From: Lytechinus variegatus
Lineage: Eukaryota; Echinodermata; Echinoidea; Temnopleuroida; Toxopneustidae
Length of the DNA: 64,000 bases
Reading direction: 5' to 3'
NCBI RefSeq assembly: GCF_018143015.1
Contig: NC_054743.1
Location: forward strand, 34,187,934 to 34,251,933
Of this stretch, positions 27,101 to 36,432 are shown piece by piece. The stretch's first letter is position 1, and every line of letters starts with the position of its first letter. The notes below the pieces were generated by a model. That model did not search any database, was not told the DNA's origin, and saw nothing but the letters and a program-made list of their open reading frames with translations. A program made the position numbers and the translations under genes.

Positions 27101-30100
27101 TTTAAGGGAAAAAATTCCATGCAATTCACATTTGTTTTTTATGTAAATATTAAGAACTGGTTAGAGGAGTCATTCACATTGCATTCAGTTTTATTCGAAC
27201 GTATGTAATCTATGCAGTAAATTTTCATTCACCATGATCACCCGTTAAAGCCATTGATTTCACTTTCACTTGCGGCATCTCACAGACTGCATTCTTTGTA
27301 TACTCTGATTTCATTTTGCACACATTCGTTGCAGTTCTATGATTTTTTTTATTGCATTTTGAATTTTTTATCATTGATATTTGGTGTTTGCAGAGGATTA
27401 CGTACTATTGTTCCTCTGTTTTCAGTTCGCACGTCATTAACAGGAATCCACTTTACAGAATCTGCTTGTTGTATTGGTATAATGGACATCTGTTTGATGT
27501 GATTCCATGTTTGTTTAGCTTCATTTGGATTTGAATATGAAAAAAATCTTCAGGACTATTTTCTTGATTAGCGGTATATAAAGGCCTGTATTCTGAACTC
27601 CAGTTTAATTTGGTTTGACCTTTGTGTTGGCTCAGTTGGTAGAGCTTCCATCTCAACGGGGAGGTCGAGAGTTCAAACCCTGGCCGCATCAGACCAAAAG
27701 ATGTTAAAAGATGGGAGTTGTACTACCCTGTTTGGCGCTCAACAATACAAGGGATAGAGCTACGTTGATCTGGCGCTGCACAGTGGCTGCCGGGCCCACG
27801 ATTAATTGGACAAAAACATATTTTCTGAGGATTTCTGTTTCAAACAATGAAGTATGGATTTTCATTTTTTTTTGTAATTTAACTCTGGTCTAAATTTGTG
27901 GTTTAAAGAGAAATGCCAGTAGTTGCAGTAAACACTGATTTCATGAGAAAGTCTGTAAAACCAGGCTTAATTGTAAGTATATCATCGAGGATCTAGATCT
28001 GGTACAGTTTAACATAAACTGAACTTTGAAATCTTGAAATCTACAATGTACGCTGAAAAATGTTCACACTGAAGATCACCAACACAGATAGGCACACGTG
28101 GGACAGTGTATTATTATTGATGGAATAAAGACCTGACGGAAGTGACCGAATCCGCGCTTATTTTGCTTATTTCTCAGCAATTACACAATTTCTTCCAGAA
28201 TCCTTTGGCACATATTTTTTATTCATACAAACAGATACTTGGGTGGTCATTATATTAGATTCTGTAAAAAGTCATTTTGAGATTGCTACCAATACTGGAA
28301 TTTATCTTTAACTATGGATAGCCATTTATTACAGGTATCTCTAGCATTACAAGGTCACTTTGTCAGTTCATTTGAAGCACTTAAGTCATTCAATAATTGC
28401 TGAAATAGTTTATTTCATCATTAAAACAATATGAGGAAAGAGCCAGGTAAAGATAGGGAACATACAATGTAAATGCAACTTTTCCCATAATTTTAAGAAA
28501 GAGTTTGACCATGGCCTTTAAAGTCAAATTTCATTACTTCATTGAGAAATGCAGTGCATGCTGGTGTGGTGTGTTTGATTAACGTAACTAATCCAAATTT
28601 TTTTCGCATTAGATCTCAGAGTTTTGAAGTACTTTGAAGACCAAAGCAAAATTAAATGGATTAAAATGAATTTTGGGTAGATCAAACGATTCTTTTATTC
28701 TTATCAAATTATTATCATATTTGAAACAGAGGGTCGTGGGTTCAAATCCCAGCCATGGCGTAGTTTCCTTCAGCAAGAAATTTATCCACATTGTGCTGCA
28801 CTCAACCCAGGTGAGGTAAATGGGTACCTGGCAGGAATTTATTCCTTGAAATGCCATCGCGCTGTAAAAGGCTGCGAGGCTAAAGCCAGGGTAATAATAT
28901 CCAAGTCCTTTGGAAGCGCATAGAGACGTTATTTATAATGTGTTTTGCGCTATACAAGAACTGTCTATTATTATCATATTATTACTGTTTTATTACTTTT
29001 TCACCCAACAAGCCTTCTAACAGCTGTGGCACACATTTGCCAAACACTGTTGATAATTAATCTGTTAGACTTTAATATAGTGAATCAACCGATAGAATAA
29101 AGCATTTTTTTTTGCCTCTCATATTGTTGTTGTTGTTTTGTTTTTACAGGTTATAGAGAGGAGGTACTTCCCACGTGACACATCTCAGGTTGGTGAATAT
29201 TTATACAACTGCTGATCATAATCACATGCATAGTGGGCTGTGTAAGTCACCCAATCATGTTACAGAGTATATAAACCTTTCCATTCCTCTAACACATACT
29301 ATGGTTTGAATGTCACAATTTTATAAAAACAAATAATGCACATGGCCTGTCCAGTGTAGAAAGAAGTTTCCACCCTATTAACTTTGCTTCATGTGTTCCA
29401 GACTGTTTCAAAGTCGGATAATTTTTACTATCGCCTTTCATGTGAATTATCAGGATACTAACTCTACCAAGTTTCATTATACATGTGTGTTCAGTAGGTA
29501 CATGTAGTAGCTGTTATTAAATCCTAAATCTTAATGATACAACTGCCGTAGAAATTGCATCCCTAGCGGGCATGCGGAAATCACACTCATAAATTGGAAT
29601 ATTACCGTTATGTATCCATCCATTCCTTTGCCTTTAAGACACATTGGTTTGAATGTAACCGACTGCACCTAGTTCATGTCCAGTAGGTACACCTAATAGC
29701 CTTAAATGAAATCTGAATATGCAACCACTGATGATAATCACATGCGTAGTGGACTGCATGAATCATGGAGCGTATAGCACTGTCCATTTTTGTAACAGAG
29801 ATGCACATACACGTAGAATATAGCCCATTCATTTAGCAATGCCGATTTTGCACCAAGACTCAAACTTCACTAAATTACTTTACCAACCATAGTGATAGTG
29901 TTCATTAGCCTTATCTACTCTTTATACTAACTTTCCTGACACACTCTTTTGTACTAAAAAAGCATTTGCCTTGTGTGGTGTTGGAAAGTTGTGTTAATTT
30001 GTAGAAACTTGCATAAATTCTTAAAAAGCTTACAATTGTAAAGCTTTTGTTTATTTCACTCAACAGAGTTTTAAGCAGCTTTGTTACCTTATAAAAAAGT

Positions 30101-30925
30101 AAAATATTTTATGCGAGTTTTAGTGCAGCCATGTCAACTCCCTCAGCCATTTTTACCTTGTATAGTTTACATTATCTTTTTTTCTTGTTTAATCTGCTAC
30201 TGTACATGTATGTACTGATATATAAGCTGTAGTAGGATGGGGGGGGGGGGTCAGGTGTCCGGACACTTCAAAATTTCGAAGCCTTCTTTTTTGTCTTTGA
30301 ATGACAAAAAGTATATGAATTCAGTAGTTGTAATCTTCTTCAATTTTGTTCTCCATAATACTGCCTAATACTTAGTACTACAAACTGATGAAACTTTGCT
30401 TGATAGCTTTTCCAAATGGCTGTTTGAAATCGATTGTGCGGACTCACGACTACTGGGTATACATGTCATATTTTTGTTGCAAATTTAATGTGTAATTTGC
30501 TATGAAGTAATGTCAGTACCCATACTATCTGCGAAACAAGAATGCCTAGGGTGTTTGTGAATTACATGTATGCGACCTCAACTAGGAATGTAATGTACTA
30601 TCCTGGCAAATTGGAAAGACAGGTCCCACTATTTCCCTCTCGAACATTAATTTTATATTGAATAGTTGTTGATTGTTTGCGTGTGTTTAAGTTTATTCTC
30701 ATATTGATGAAGGGAGTCTTATTTCTTGTACAATTTTATATTGAATAGTTGTGATTGTTAGAGACTGTGTTTCAGTGTACTCTCATTTTGGTGAAGGTGA
30801 GCATCAGTTTGAGAATGGTTCCAACTAATTGTCTTTTGTTTTTGTCTGTCTTCCAGACTACGTCCACGCAAGAGAGGAGACGGATCAGTACATCGCAATA
30901 CATGAAGACTCTTCATACAGACTAG
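6113..30925 (+). CDS. RABL3: RABL3, Rab-like small GTPase 3 (8 coding exons, complete)
   Basis: Coding exons: 6113-6164, 18968-19059, 19713-19830, 21175-21292, 21831-21978, 23135-23206, 29150-29188, 30857-30925. They sum to 708 nt (235 aa plus TAG); all introns are GT-AG and phases agree at every junction. The product aligns along its length with vertebrate RABL3 (236 aa). Visible: P-loop GDSGVGKS (residues 15-22), switch II-like WDIGGS (67-72) in place of Ras [18 protein letters not shown] (89-100), a G4-like GVKRD (146-150) in place of NKxD, and the basic C-terminal segment ending KTLHTD with no prenylatable cysteine, as known for the family. RABL3 is a cytosolic GTPase reported to act in lymphoid development and in regulating KRAS prenylation through RAP1GDS1; that role is carried over from vertebrates. 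The start is the only ATG just before the conserved [15 protein letters not shown] strand. Intron 1 (12.8 kb) splits the P-loop codon for Gly18. Confidence 0.96.
6938..6975 (+). mobile_element. hAT-like terminus, partner end not found
   Basis: CAGTGGCGGATC followed by a G run, like other hAT-like ends in the window. No matching inverted end was located, so this may be a fragment. Confidence 0.4.
7958..8136 (+). mobile_element. hAT-like MITE, GGCGGAAGC family, copy B
   Basis: Ends CATTGGCGGCGGAAGC and GCTTCCGCCGCCTATG are inverted. An 8 bp duplication GTTTCAAT flanks it (7950-7957 and 8137-8144). The opposite palindrome arm (about 13000-13025) has a single GTTTCAAT and no element, giving an empty site. 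Confidence 0.88.
8465..8590. repeat. (GAT)n-rich microsatellite in left palindrome arm
   Basis: GAT/GGT-type array; its inverted counterpart is the ATC array at 12535-12690. Confidence 0.85.
8737..9299 (+). mobile_element. Foldback MITE, GTGGATACCATGCGCG family, copy 1
   Basis: Inverted ends contain GGCCACTTCCATTCACGAGT and the word GGATACCATGCGCG, flanked by G or C runs. Inside are short repeats around CCCTAAACACG. The matching site in the other arm (about 12360-12390) lacks it. Confidence 0.8.
10117..10219 (+). other. Exon-like segment in left palindrome arm (TATA, ATG, donor)
   Basis: TATAAATA at about 10117, ATG at 10147, then 24 open codons starting [14 protein letters not shown] and ending in a basic KFKKRT stretch, followed by a GTGAGT donor at 10220. 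The inverted copy at 10768-10840 keeps the TATA, ATG, length and donor but has a stop at codon 6. Could be the first exon of a lost transposon or captured gene. Confidence 0.4.
10768..10840 (-). pseudogene. Inverted copy of exon-like segment, interrupted by a stop
   Basis: Minus-strand ATG at 10840-10838, TAG at codon 6, GTGAGT donor at 10767-10762. Same 73 nt length as the left-arm copy; TATAAATA also kept upstream. Confidence 0.4.
12535..12690. repeat. (ATC)n-rich microsatellite in right palindrome arm
   Basis: CAT/CAC array, inverted counterpart of 8465-8590. Confidence 0.85.
13575..14104 (+). mobile_element. Foldback MITE, GTGGATACCATGCGCG family, copy 2
   Basis: Starts GCCGGGGGCCACTTCC and ends AGTGGCCCCCGGGC, with the same interior as 8737-9299. 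The matching left-arm site (about 7405-7415) is uninterrupted, so this is an independent insertion. Confidence 0.82.
14977..15546. mobile_element. Foldback element, arms about 270 bp
   Basis: GCGCTAATGCAGTTTCGCACC at the left reappears inverted at the right end. Arms stay very similar to the centre near 15268, separated by ~40 bp. Sequence just beyond it (15590-15660) resembles, inverted, the spacer at the centre of the large palindrome (10395-10470). Confidence 0.85.
15803..17375. mobile_element. TIR element about 1.57 kb
   Basis: Left TTAGGCCAAGTAAAAAAAGA then GTAGTTGATCGTCC; right end is the inverse, GGACGATCAACTACTTTC then GGCCTAA. Near the right end the block AGTAAGGACCTCCCTCATC occurs twice (about 17223 and 17309). 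No transposase found. Confidence 0.75.
17376..18967. other. RABL3 intron 1, 3' part
   Basis: Apart from the small TA-flanked MITE at 18130-18295 and a GA-rich run near 18060, no repeat or gene recognised. Confidence 0.5.
18130..18295. mobile_element. TA-flanked MITE, 166 bp
   Basis: Inverted ends CCATGGTCACATTTG and CAAATGTGACCAAGG; inner arms match over ~55 bp, including CGGCGGCCGTACGGCGAGTC. TA lies directly on both sides (18128-18129, 18296-18297), suggesting a Tc1/mariner-type target. Confidence 0.85.
18968..19059 (+). CDS. RABL3: RABL3 coding exon 2
   Basis: Begins after TTTACAG and completes the P-loop ([13 protein letters not shown]). Ends SLDVK before GTTTGT. It encodes residues 18-48 including the switch I region. 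Confidence 0.95.
19060..21174. other. RABL3 introns 2 and 3
   Basis: Apart from exon 3 (19713-19830), AT-rich intron sequence with no gene and no clear element. Confidence 0.5.
19713..19830 (+). CDS. RABL3: RABL3 coding exon 3
   Basis: Follows CTCGTCAG. Encodes [12 protein letters not shown] through the WDIGGS motif to ASLN, then the first base of Gly88 before GTAAGT. Confidence 0.96.
21175..21292 (+). CDS. RABL3: RABL3 coding exon 4
   Basis: Follows TTTTTCAG. Encodes [19 protein letters not shown] onward to RTS, leaving two bases of Val127 before GTAAGT at 21293. It is followed at once by a long ATC-type microsatellite. Confidence 0.95.
21312..21775. repeat. (ATC/ACC)n microsatellite in RABL3 intron 4
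   Basis: About 460 bp of CAT/CAC-type triplets starting 20 nt after exon 4. It contains an inexact direct duplication of a block holding CAACACAACCACCAATATCA (near 21556 and 21600). Confidence 0.95.
21831..21978 (+). CDS. RABL3: RABL3 coding exon 5
   Basis: Follows CCAATATTAG. Encodes [19 protein letters not shown], the G4-like VKRD and on to ADEINL, in phase 0 before GTAAGT. Confidence 0.95.
21979..23134. other. RABL3 intron 5
   Basis: No gene seen. The words CAGGAAGTC and CAATACACC occur twice near 22145-22245. Confidence 0.5.
23135..23206 (+). CDS. RABL3: RABL3 coding exon 6
   Basis: Twenty-four codons, [20 protein letters not shown] to FFDK, bounded by AG and GTAAGC. Matches the vertebrate segment preceding the basic tail. 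Confidence 0.95.
23337..23467. mobile_element. Foldback MITE, 131 bp
   Basis: GGGTCCAGTAACACAAAG at the left and CTTTGTGTTACGGGACCC at the right are inverted. The GGGCCCAGTAACA-type element at 38509-38638 is related. Confidence 0.8.
24411..25029. mobile_element. TIR element with ~130 bp inverted arms
   Basis: Left AGCCTGAATATGTATATAC then TGTGAGTAAAAAAAAACTTG; the right end is its inverse, ending CAGGCT at 25024-25029. Arms also share GAAAGAGTATCTTCTC and GATACCA blocks. Confidence 0.8.
26118..26520. mobile_element. TTAA-flanked MITE with long inverted ends
   Basis: GGCCACCGCACACCTTACGA at the left is inverted at the right end. TTAA occurs at 26114-26117 and 26521-26524, fitting a piggyBac/Kolobok-type target. 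A solitary related end lies at 58786-58812. Confidence 0.82.
27615..27790 (+). repeat. tRNA-derived SINE-like repeat
   Basis: A-box-like TTGGCTCAGTTGG near 27627 and B-box-like GAGTTCAAACC near 27669 with tRNA-like spacing, then unrelated body. No full cloverleaf, so not called a tRNA gene. Confidence 0.55.
28727..28985 (+). repeat. tRNA-derived SINE, 5' truncated
   Basis: B box GGTTCAAATCC near 28739, a body shared with 34484-34764 and 57064-57345, and a TTATTA-rich tail. The A-box part is missing. Confidence 0.8.
29150..29188 (+). CDS. RABL3: RABL3 coding exon 7
   Basis: Thirteen codons, [13 protein letters not shown], between TTTTTACAG and GTTGGT. The VIE-(K/R)-RYF block is conserved in vertebrate RABL3. 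Confidence 0.93.
29189..30856. other. RABL3 intron 7 with degenerate direct repeats
   Basis: ATAATCACATGC-GTAGTGG-type words recur near 29218 and 29734; TTTGAATGT and CAGTAGGTACA blocks also recur. A shorter duplication around TTATATTGAATAGTTG occurs at about 30651 and 30737, shortly before exon 8. A G run joined to TCAGGTGTCCGGACACTTC lies at 30239-30269. Confidence 0.5.
30857..30925 (+). CDS. RABL3: RABL3 terminal coding exon 8
   Basis: Follows GTCTTCCAG. Encodes [20 protein letters not shown], then TD and a TAG at 30923-30925. Total length matches the family. Confidence 0.94.
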   Translation, partial: TTSTQERRRISTSQYMKTLHTD

Positions 30926-31124
30926 CTGACGAATGAAGTGCAATCATATTATTCAGATGGTAGCAAACGCCTTTAAGAGACTTGACCTGAAATTGGTTGT
31001 GAAAATTTAAAAAAGACTCGCTTCCTGACTGGAGATGAACACCTTGGTTGAAAAAAGAGGATCAAATCTGAATGTCGGCTTTACGGTGTCAAGAAGATTA
31101 ACTCTTCAAATAGAGATTGGATCT

Positions 31125-31400
31125 GGGCCTAGTCTTACAAAGAGCTGCGATTAATCAGGTCAAAAACAATTACACGGTATGGAAAGCCAGCAACGTCAAC
31201 TTAAAAAATTATGTGTTTGTTCAAAATATTTCCAAGAGATGTATATTCATACATTCACTGTTTTCTTGACAATTCAGTATGCTTTTCTATGTTTTCAAAG
31301 GACATTGTGCAAATTTCATAAAGAAAAATAATAACATTGATGGATTTCCATATGCTTAAGATTGATCGGATCGATCGTAACTCTTTGTAAGAGTGGGCCC
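31125..31400. mobile_element. Foldback MITE, CTTACAAAGAG family, copy 1
   Basis: GGGCCTAGTCTTACAAAGAG and inverted CTCTTTGTAAGAGTGGGCCC. Related copies at 38219-38490 and 42271-42542. Confidence 0.8.
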
Positions 31401-31752
31401 TGGATAGTTTGTGTGAAATGCAGATGGATACCTGAGCTGTAGGAACTTACTGAATTTGAGTCAGCTGACCATTTAAGAAGTACAGTACATACTTTTCAAT
31501 TTTTGAAGGGATGTAGATAGTCTTCAGTGCAGAATAGAGATGGACACTAAGCTGTATGAAGAAGAGAGTCAAATCGAAATGCTCCTGGACTATTTGGAAA
31601 AGTATTACTTGGAAAATGCCACAAAGGATTTTTGATAGTTGTGTGAAATACACCTCAGCTTTAAGAAGGGACTTGTCTGAATGTGGCATATTACTCTGCC
31701 AAATCTGGAAGGGCTTTTGGATGTAAGGATATGATAATCTGCTTTGTGTTCA

Positions 31753-31890
31753 GGGGAGCGTTTCATCAACATTTTTGTCCGACAAGTTGATGATGATTGG
31801 CTGGGAGGCACTGTTCCTATGGTAACTGTCGGATAAAATGGGACTTGTCGGATAAAACGTCTGACAAGTCTTTTCATGAAATGCTCCCCC
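31753..31890. mobile_element. Foldback MITE, GGGGAGCGTTTCA family, copy 1
   Basis: GGGGAGCGTTTCATCAAC at the left and inverted TTCATGAAATGCTCCCC at the right; internal GTCGGATAAAA words. Related, inverted copy at 38639-38775. Confidence 0.8.
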
Positions 31891-33842
31891 GGTGGCTGTT
31901 TGTAAGTTATGAGAGACTTTACAAATTATTGGTGATCCTCTTTTTGTGGTAAATGATACGTACACAACAGATTTTCACTGATGGTTTAGTTCTAAAGGAA
32001 GGGCAAACAGTCGTTGGTAAAGTCGCTCATATCTTCCAAACAGCTTCATAAATCACCCATCGGGCATGCACTGTCAGTGAAATGAAGCAATGCAAGATAT
32101 TGAGCATGGCCAAGCACAACTGACATTGTCTGACATAGCAATCGTTTGTGATGTGCATTTTCCCAAATAACCTAATTCACCAGGATATTGGACAGGCAGG
32201 CAGTGTGTGTTCTTTGCTTAATGTGCAAAGTATCGCAGTGCTTCACTCCAAATTATATCTTGGCAGTTCAAACCCTATCGTGTATAGTATGCATTCAAGC
32301 TGCCAAATTATGGGGTCTTGTAGATAAATATGCCTGTATTCTGAAGTCAGGTTTAACTTGGACCATGGTCTAACTCTGTGCTGAAATTATGGGAGCCAAA
32401 AATTCTGTTTATATTGGATATTTCTTATGTTTAATATTTTCTTTCCTTTTGCTTTCATAATGAATAAAAATACCTGTTATCATTCAGACATTTATGAACA
32501 ATTTGAGTGACAAACAAGTTAATAAATTGGATGTGTATTGTTAAGGATTTGTGCCCCAATTGGCTCTCTATACTTGAACCACAACTTTAAACCGGTGTCT
32601 AATTTAAACCTTGAGTTCAGAATAGGGCCATAGAGTTAAATTAAGTAACCTCTCTACAAGACAATGTCTATGTTTCTCTATGTGTAGTCAGTTTGTACTG
32701 TACATACACGTTATTTACTGATGTTATTCTACATTATTTTATTATTCGATACACAGTGAATCAAAACCACAATGAACAAGATTGTATTTATTGAAATATG
32801 TTTTATTAAAGAAGTCATGATTCATGGCAATTTATATGTACATATTTGTCTTCTGCTGTACATTATTTTCTGTATTTATCAAACATCAAAGAATACATAA
32901 TACAAGTACACACACACACACAAACATCTTAAATCATACTCGATCATATTTCTTGTTGGACAAACATTTCTTGACTAAATAAGAAAAACATTTAGATGTA
33001 TACTTGAGTAATATAGTTAAAACCTTTCAATTTCCCTCTGAAATGATTTTTTTGGTCAATTACATACAAAGAATGGTATTGCATTGTGTACTTTGCGTGG
33101 TACATGTACAAATAGAGACCAAGTTTACGGGCACGAGGCATTTTTTTAGTTTTTTTTAAATACATGTGCTATTAAATGCTAAATCTCATCCACCATTCTC
33201 TTTTTCATGCAAAAAATTAAAGCATTTAATGTAAAATTGGCATTTTACATTACTTTGATTTATGGTGTGCTCCCCTTATTTTTACTTTTTGCATGGAAGA
33301 AAAAGATTGCTGACAAACTTCATACACATCAACTTCGAGCCAAAACAAAACTAATTCTTCCCCTTGAGAGAAATAAGAATATTTAAGAATGAATAAAGCA
33401 ACATGATGCATATATATTTTGCTCACTCTCCAAGTGTGTAACTCTTTATCTTGGCGGTACATATTTTTAAAATTGTATTCTTTTCCTCCTCTTCCTTATT
33501 TGAAGGGGTCCCAGGTTTGGTGAGGTTGTAGCCAACAAGAAAGTTTCATTCTCTTCACATCATTCATCATCAAAACAATTTCAAGATTGCAGTTCAAATT
33601 ACAAGTACATAAACATATATTCAATTTCAGTTGCGTTTCTTATATACAGATATCATATAATCACAACACAATACATATAAAAAGCTCTTAACAATCTCAC
33701 AGTGAATTCTCACTAAATCAAACATTTTAACTATGGATTACGGGATTTTTTTTGCCCATTGGTGAATAATATAGGGACATGCCAGTAGTAAGTTTAATAG
33801 GTTATGATTATTATTTTTGTTTATCTTCAAAATATTATATCT

Positions 33843-33989
33843 GGGGCCTGTTTCATAAAGAGTTACAATTGCCATTATGACAACTACTATGGTAACCTTG
33901 ATTTTGATTGGCTGCTGAGCCCTGTTGCCATGGTAGTTGCCATAATGGCAAAGTTACAACAGTTGCAAGTCCTTTATGAAACGGGCCCC
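33843..33989. mobile_element. Foldback MITE, 147 bp
   Basis: GGGGCCTGTTTCATAAAG and inverted CTTTATGAAACGGGCCCC; inner arms pair around TTGCCATTATG and CATAATGGCAA. Confidence 0.8.
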
Positions 33990-34289
33990 ATATCTGAAAT
34001 GAACAATACAAAAAAATTGTCCAATGAACGAAAAGATTAAACCTGACAATATGATGATTGAAAAAAAATTGGTTTACAGAGAGGACTCTACTTTCTCCTT
34101 CCACTCCCTCTTTCTCCCTCTCTGATTCAATATTTTCTCATGCCAACATTCTCTCCTCCCCACATTCTTGCCCCCATCTCTTTCTTCCCTTTCTCATTCT
34201 TCCTATGCTCGCCATTTTCCCCATCTGTCACACAATTTCTTGTGACATTCTTGTGCTATAGCAGAGAATGTGGGCAGTATAATTTCATG

Positions 34290-34403
34290 CAGTGGCGGAC
34301 CGTGACCCGGAGGAGACAAAGCATTGGAGGGGCACTGTATTGTTTGTCAACAACGCTGTGCCCCTCCAATGCTTTGTCTCCTCCGGGTCACGGTCCGCCA
34401 CTG
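34290..34403. mobile_element. Near-perfect hAT MITE, 114 bp
   Basis: Inverted arms of about 46 bp with no mismatch seen, starting CAGTGGCGGACCGTGACC. The 8 bp duplication ATTTCATG flanks it (34282-34289 and 34404-34411). CAGTGGCGGA ends and an 8 bp duplication are hAT hallmarks. Confidence 0.95.
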
Positions 34404-34483
34404 ATTTCATGTAACACTCTTTGATATCTACATGTAGCTTTATATATCCCAAATGTCTGGAAGTCATAAATTACATGATGCTT

Positions 34484-34764
34484 AATAATAATAATAGGCA
34501 TTTATATAGCGCCATCTATCTAGAAATATTCTATTCCGAGGCACGTTGTTATTATTATTACCCCGGCTTTAGCTCGAGCTGCCTCTCAGCGCTCATGCAT
34601 TCAAGGAATTAATCCTACCGGGTACCCATTCACCTCACCTGGGTCGAGTGCAGCACAATGTAGATAAATTTCTTGCTGAAGGAAATTACGCCATGGCTGG
34701 GATTCGAACCCACGACCCTCTGTTTCAAAGTCAGAAGACTTATCCACTGGGCCACAATGCTCCA
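34484..34764 (-). repeat. tRNA-derived SINE
   Basis: Minus strand: A box TGGCCCAGTGG, B box GGATTCGAACC read on + (GGTTCGAATCC on -), a body shared with 28727-28985, and an AAT-repeat tail (ATT on -). Confidence 0.82.
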
Positions 34765-35817
34765 AAAACGATGCTTAGGCTGACATCTACCATCATTGAC
34801 TACCTTCAGGGATCATGTCATCGTTGCACAGAAGCAAATTGACTTAAAACCATGAAAAAAATAGAATAACATTCCAAAGTTTCTGTAGGCCTACTACTTT
34901 GATTCTAACATCTTCATCCTAGTTCTAAGCAAATGTTAACACATTGGCAGTCTTAAGCATACTGATCAAAACAATTTCATCATGAAACCCGATGTTGTGC
35001 GTCTTATTTTGTCGATGTAGACAGACACTAGCAGAGGTGGCATTGTCTGAATAGAGCATTCATAATTCCTGCTCCATCAGTCATTATCATGAAAGGCTTG
35101 CGGGTCGACCCCTTTTTTCTTGAGACATACAAAATCAAATGGGAACCAATTAAGAATCAAAACGGCAAAGAAATATTGAACTGAACAATGAATACCAAGC
35201 GCAGGAAAGAATAAAGATTAATTAAGTAGAACTAAATTTGAGATCCAAGGAAAATAAAAATAATAAGATGGAATTCTTGACCACTTTGAAAGAGAAATGC
35301 AGTGATTAATGTATGGCGCTGCATTCACTGTGGTGGGCCAATCTCTCAGGATTAACACTTACAGTGATGTCACTATATGGGCGCAATTTTGCATGCCTGC
35401 CTCCCTCATGATACATACAAATTATTTCAACTCACTTTTTAATCAAAATGTTTTTAATAATTTACATTTTTAATGAACAAATAATAACATGAGATATCTC
35501 TCTGCGGTTCTCATTTACTTAGTTATTACTGAACATTATGATTAAGATTTACTTACTTGGAAAGCATTTTCTGGAAATATTGCAAGAAAATGACTGAAAT
35601 TAAATAATTTTGCGAAGTGATGGCACTAATTTCTTTGGGATGAATAATACTTTTTTACATTTACAACAAAAAAATCAAAGAGCTGTTACCAACATGAATA
35701 ACAATTACGTTTGGGTGTCACAATTACCACACCAAGGCCATCTTTCATAATACTTGTAAATACATGTATATCACAAAATTGCTCTTAGCCAATCAAAACA
35801 GAAGCATTTCAGTAGCT

Positions 35818-35823
35818 TTTATT
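35818..35823 (-). promoter_or_regulatory. Candidate TMEM135 polyadenylation signal
   Basis: AATAAA on the minus strand 483 nt past the stop codon. More distal AATAAA copies lie at 32802-32807 and 32787-32792, so alternative 3' ends are possible. Confidence 0.4.
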
Positions 35824-36305
35824 GATAACAAGTTTTATGAAACAGGGTCAAAGAATCTGATTGTCCACACACATAAAACAGTCCAATATATGAATATTCC
35901 AGTATGCATGAATATATTATTTATAATCCATAACAGATGACTTTGACATTCTGAACTCTCAAATTTGAATTAATTTTTTTGTTAAAATCTGCGGTCTGAT
36001 CATGGGCAGCACAGTGTAGGATAGATCTTACACAGTAATTTGGTTTCTAAGTACTGTTGGTATTCAGGCCTCTAAAACAACCTGGACGTAGAACAATAAT
36101 TTTTTTGAACACTAAACTTTAAAACCATGGTCCAGCATAGCCTTAGAGAGTAACTCTGTAAAAACTACATGCACCAACAACAGTTCAATGTTGAATGATT
36201 AAAACTATCATCGAGGTCGAATAGGAGTTCATGATATGACTTTTAAATCAAGGTCAACACCATAATTCTCATTAAAACCTGAAATTAAGCTGCAGATTGA
36301 GAGGC

Positions 36306-36432
36306 TCACACTAGACCAGCAGCCAGGAGGTTTGGTGTGAATCTTGTATCATATTTGGGCCAGTAATCAGGATCGAGTTTAGAGGCTTGCGATCCGGAAA
36401 CGTCCAGCAGCTTACGGTTCATCTGGGCAAAT
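36306..36432 (-). CDS. TMEM135: TMEM135 terminal coding exon
   Basis: After CACTGCAG encodes FAQMNRKLLDVSGSQASKLD and the tail PDYWPKYDTRFTPNLLAAGL-V, TGA at 36308-36306. The tail diverges from vertebrates, as expected for this region. Confidence 0.93.

Larger units (their letters stand above)
23207..29149. other. RABL3 intron 6 (5.9 kb)
   Basis: Holds the foldback at 23337-23467, the TIR elements at 24411-25029 and 26118-26520, and SINE-like repeats at 27615-27790 and 28727-28985. No other gene seen. Confidence 0.6.
30926..32526 (+). other. RABL3: RABL3 3' untranslated region (extent inferred)
   Basis: No credible coding sequence follows the stop. AATAAA hexamers occur at 32463-32468 and 32521-32526 and are candidate polyadenylation signals. 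If used, the 3' UTR would include two MITEs (31125-31400 and 31753-31890). The true end needs transcript data. Confidence 0.45.
32527..36305. other. Intergenic / TMEM135 3' UTR region
   Basis: No coding sequence recognised. Holds an AC run near 32911, an inverted-repeat MITE (33843-33989), a near-perfect hAT MITE (34290-34403) and a tRNA-derived SINE (34484-34764). How much is TMEM135 3' UTR depends on which polyadenylation signal is used. Confidence 0.6.
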
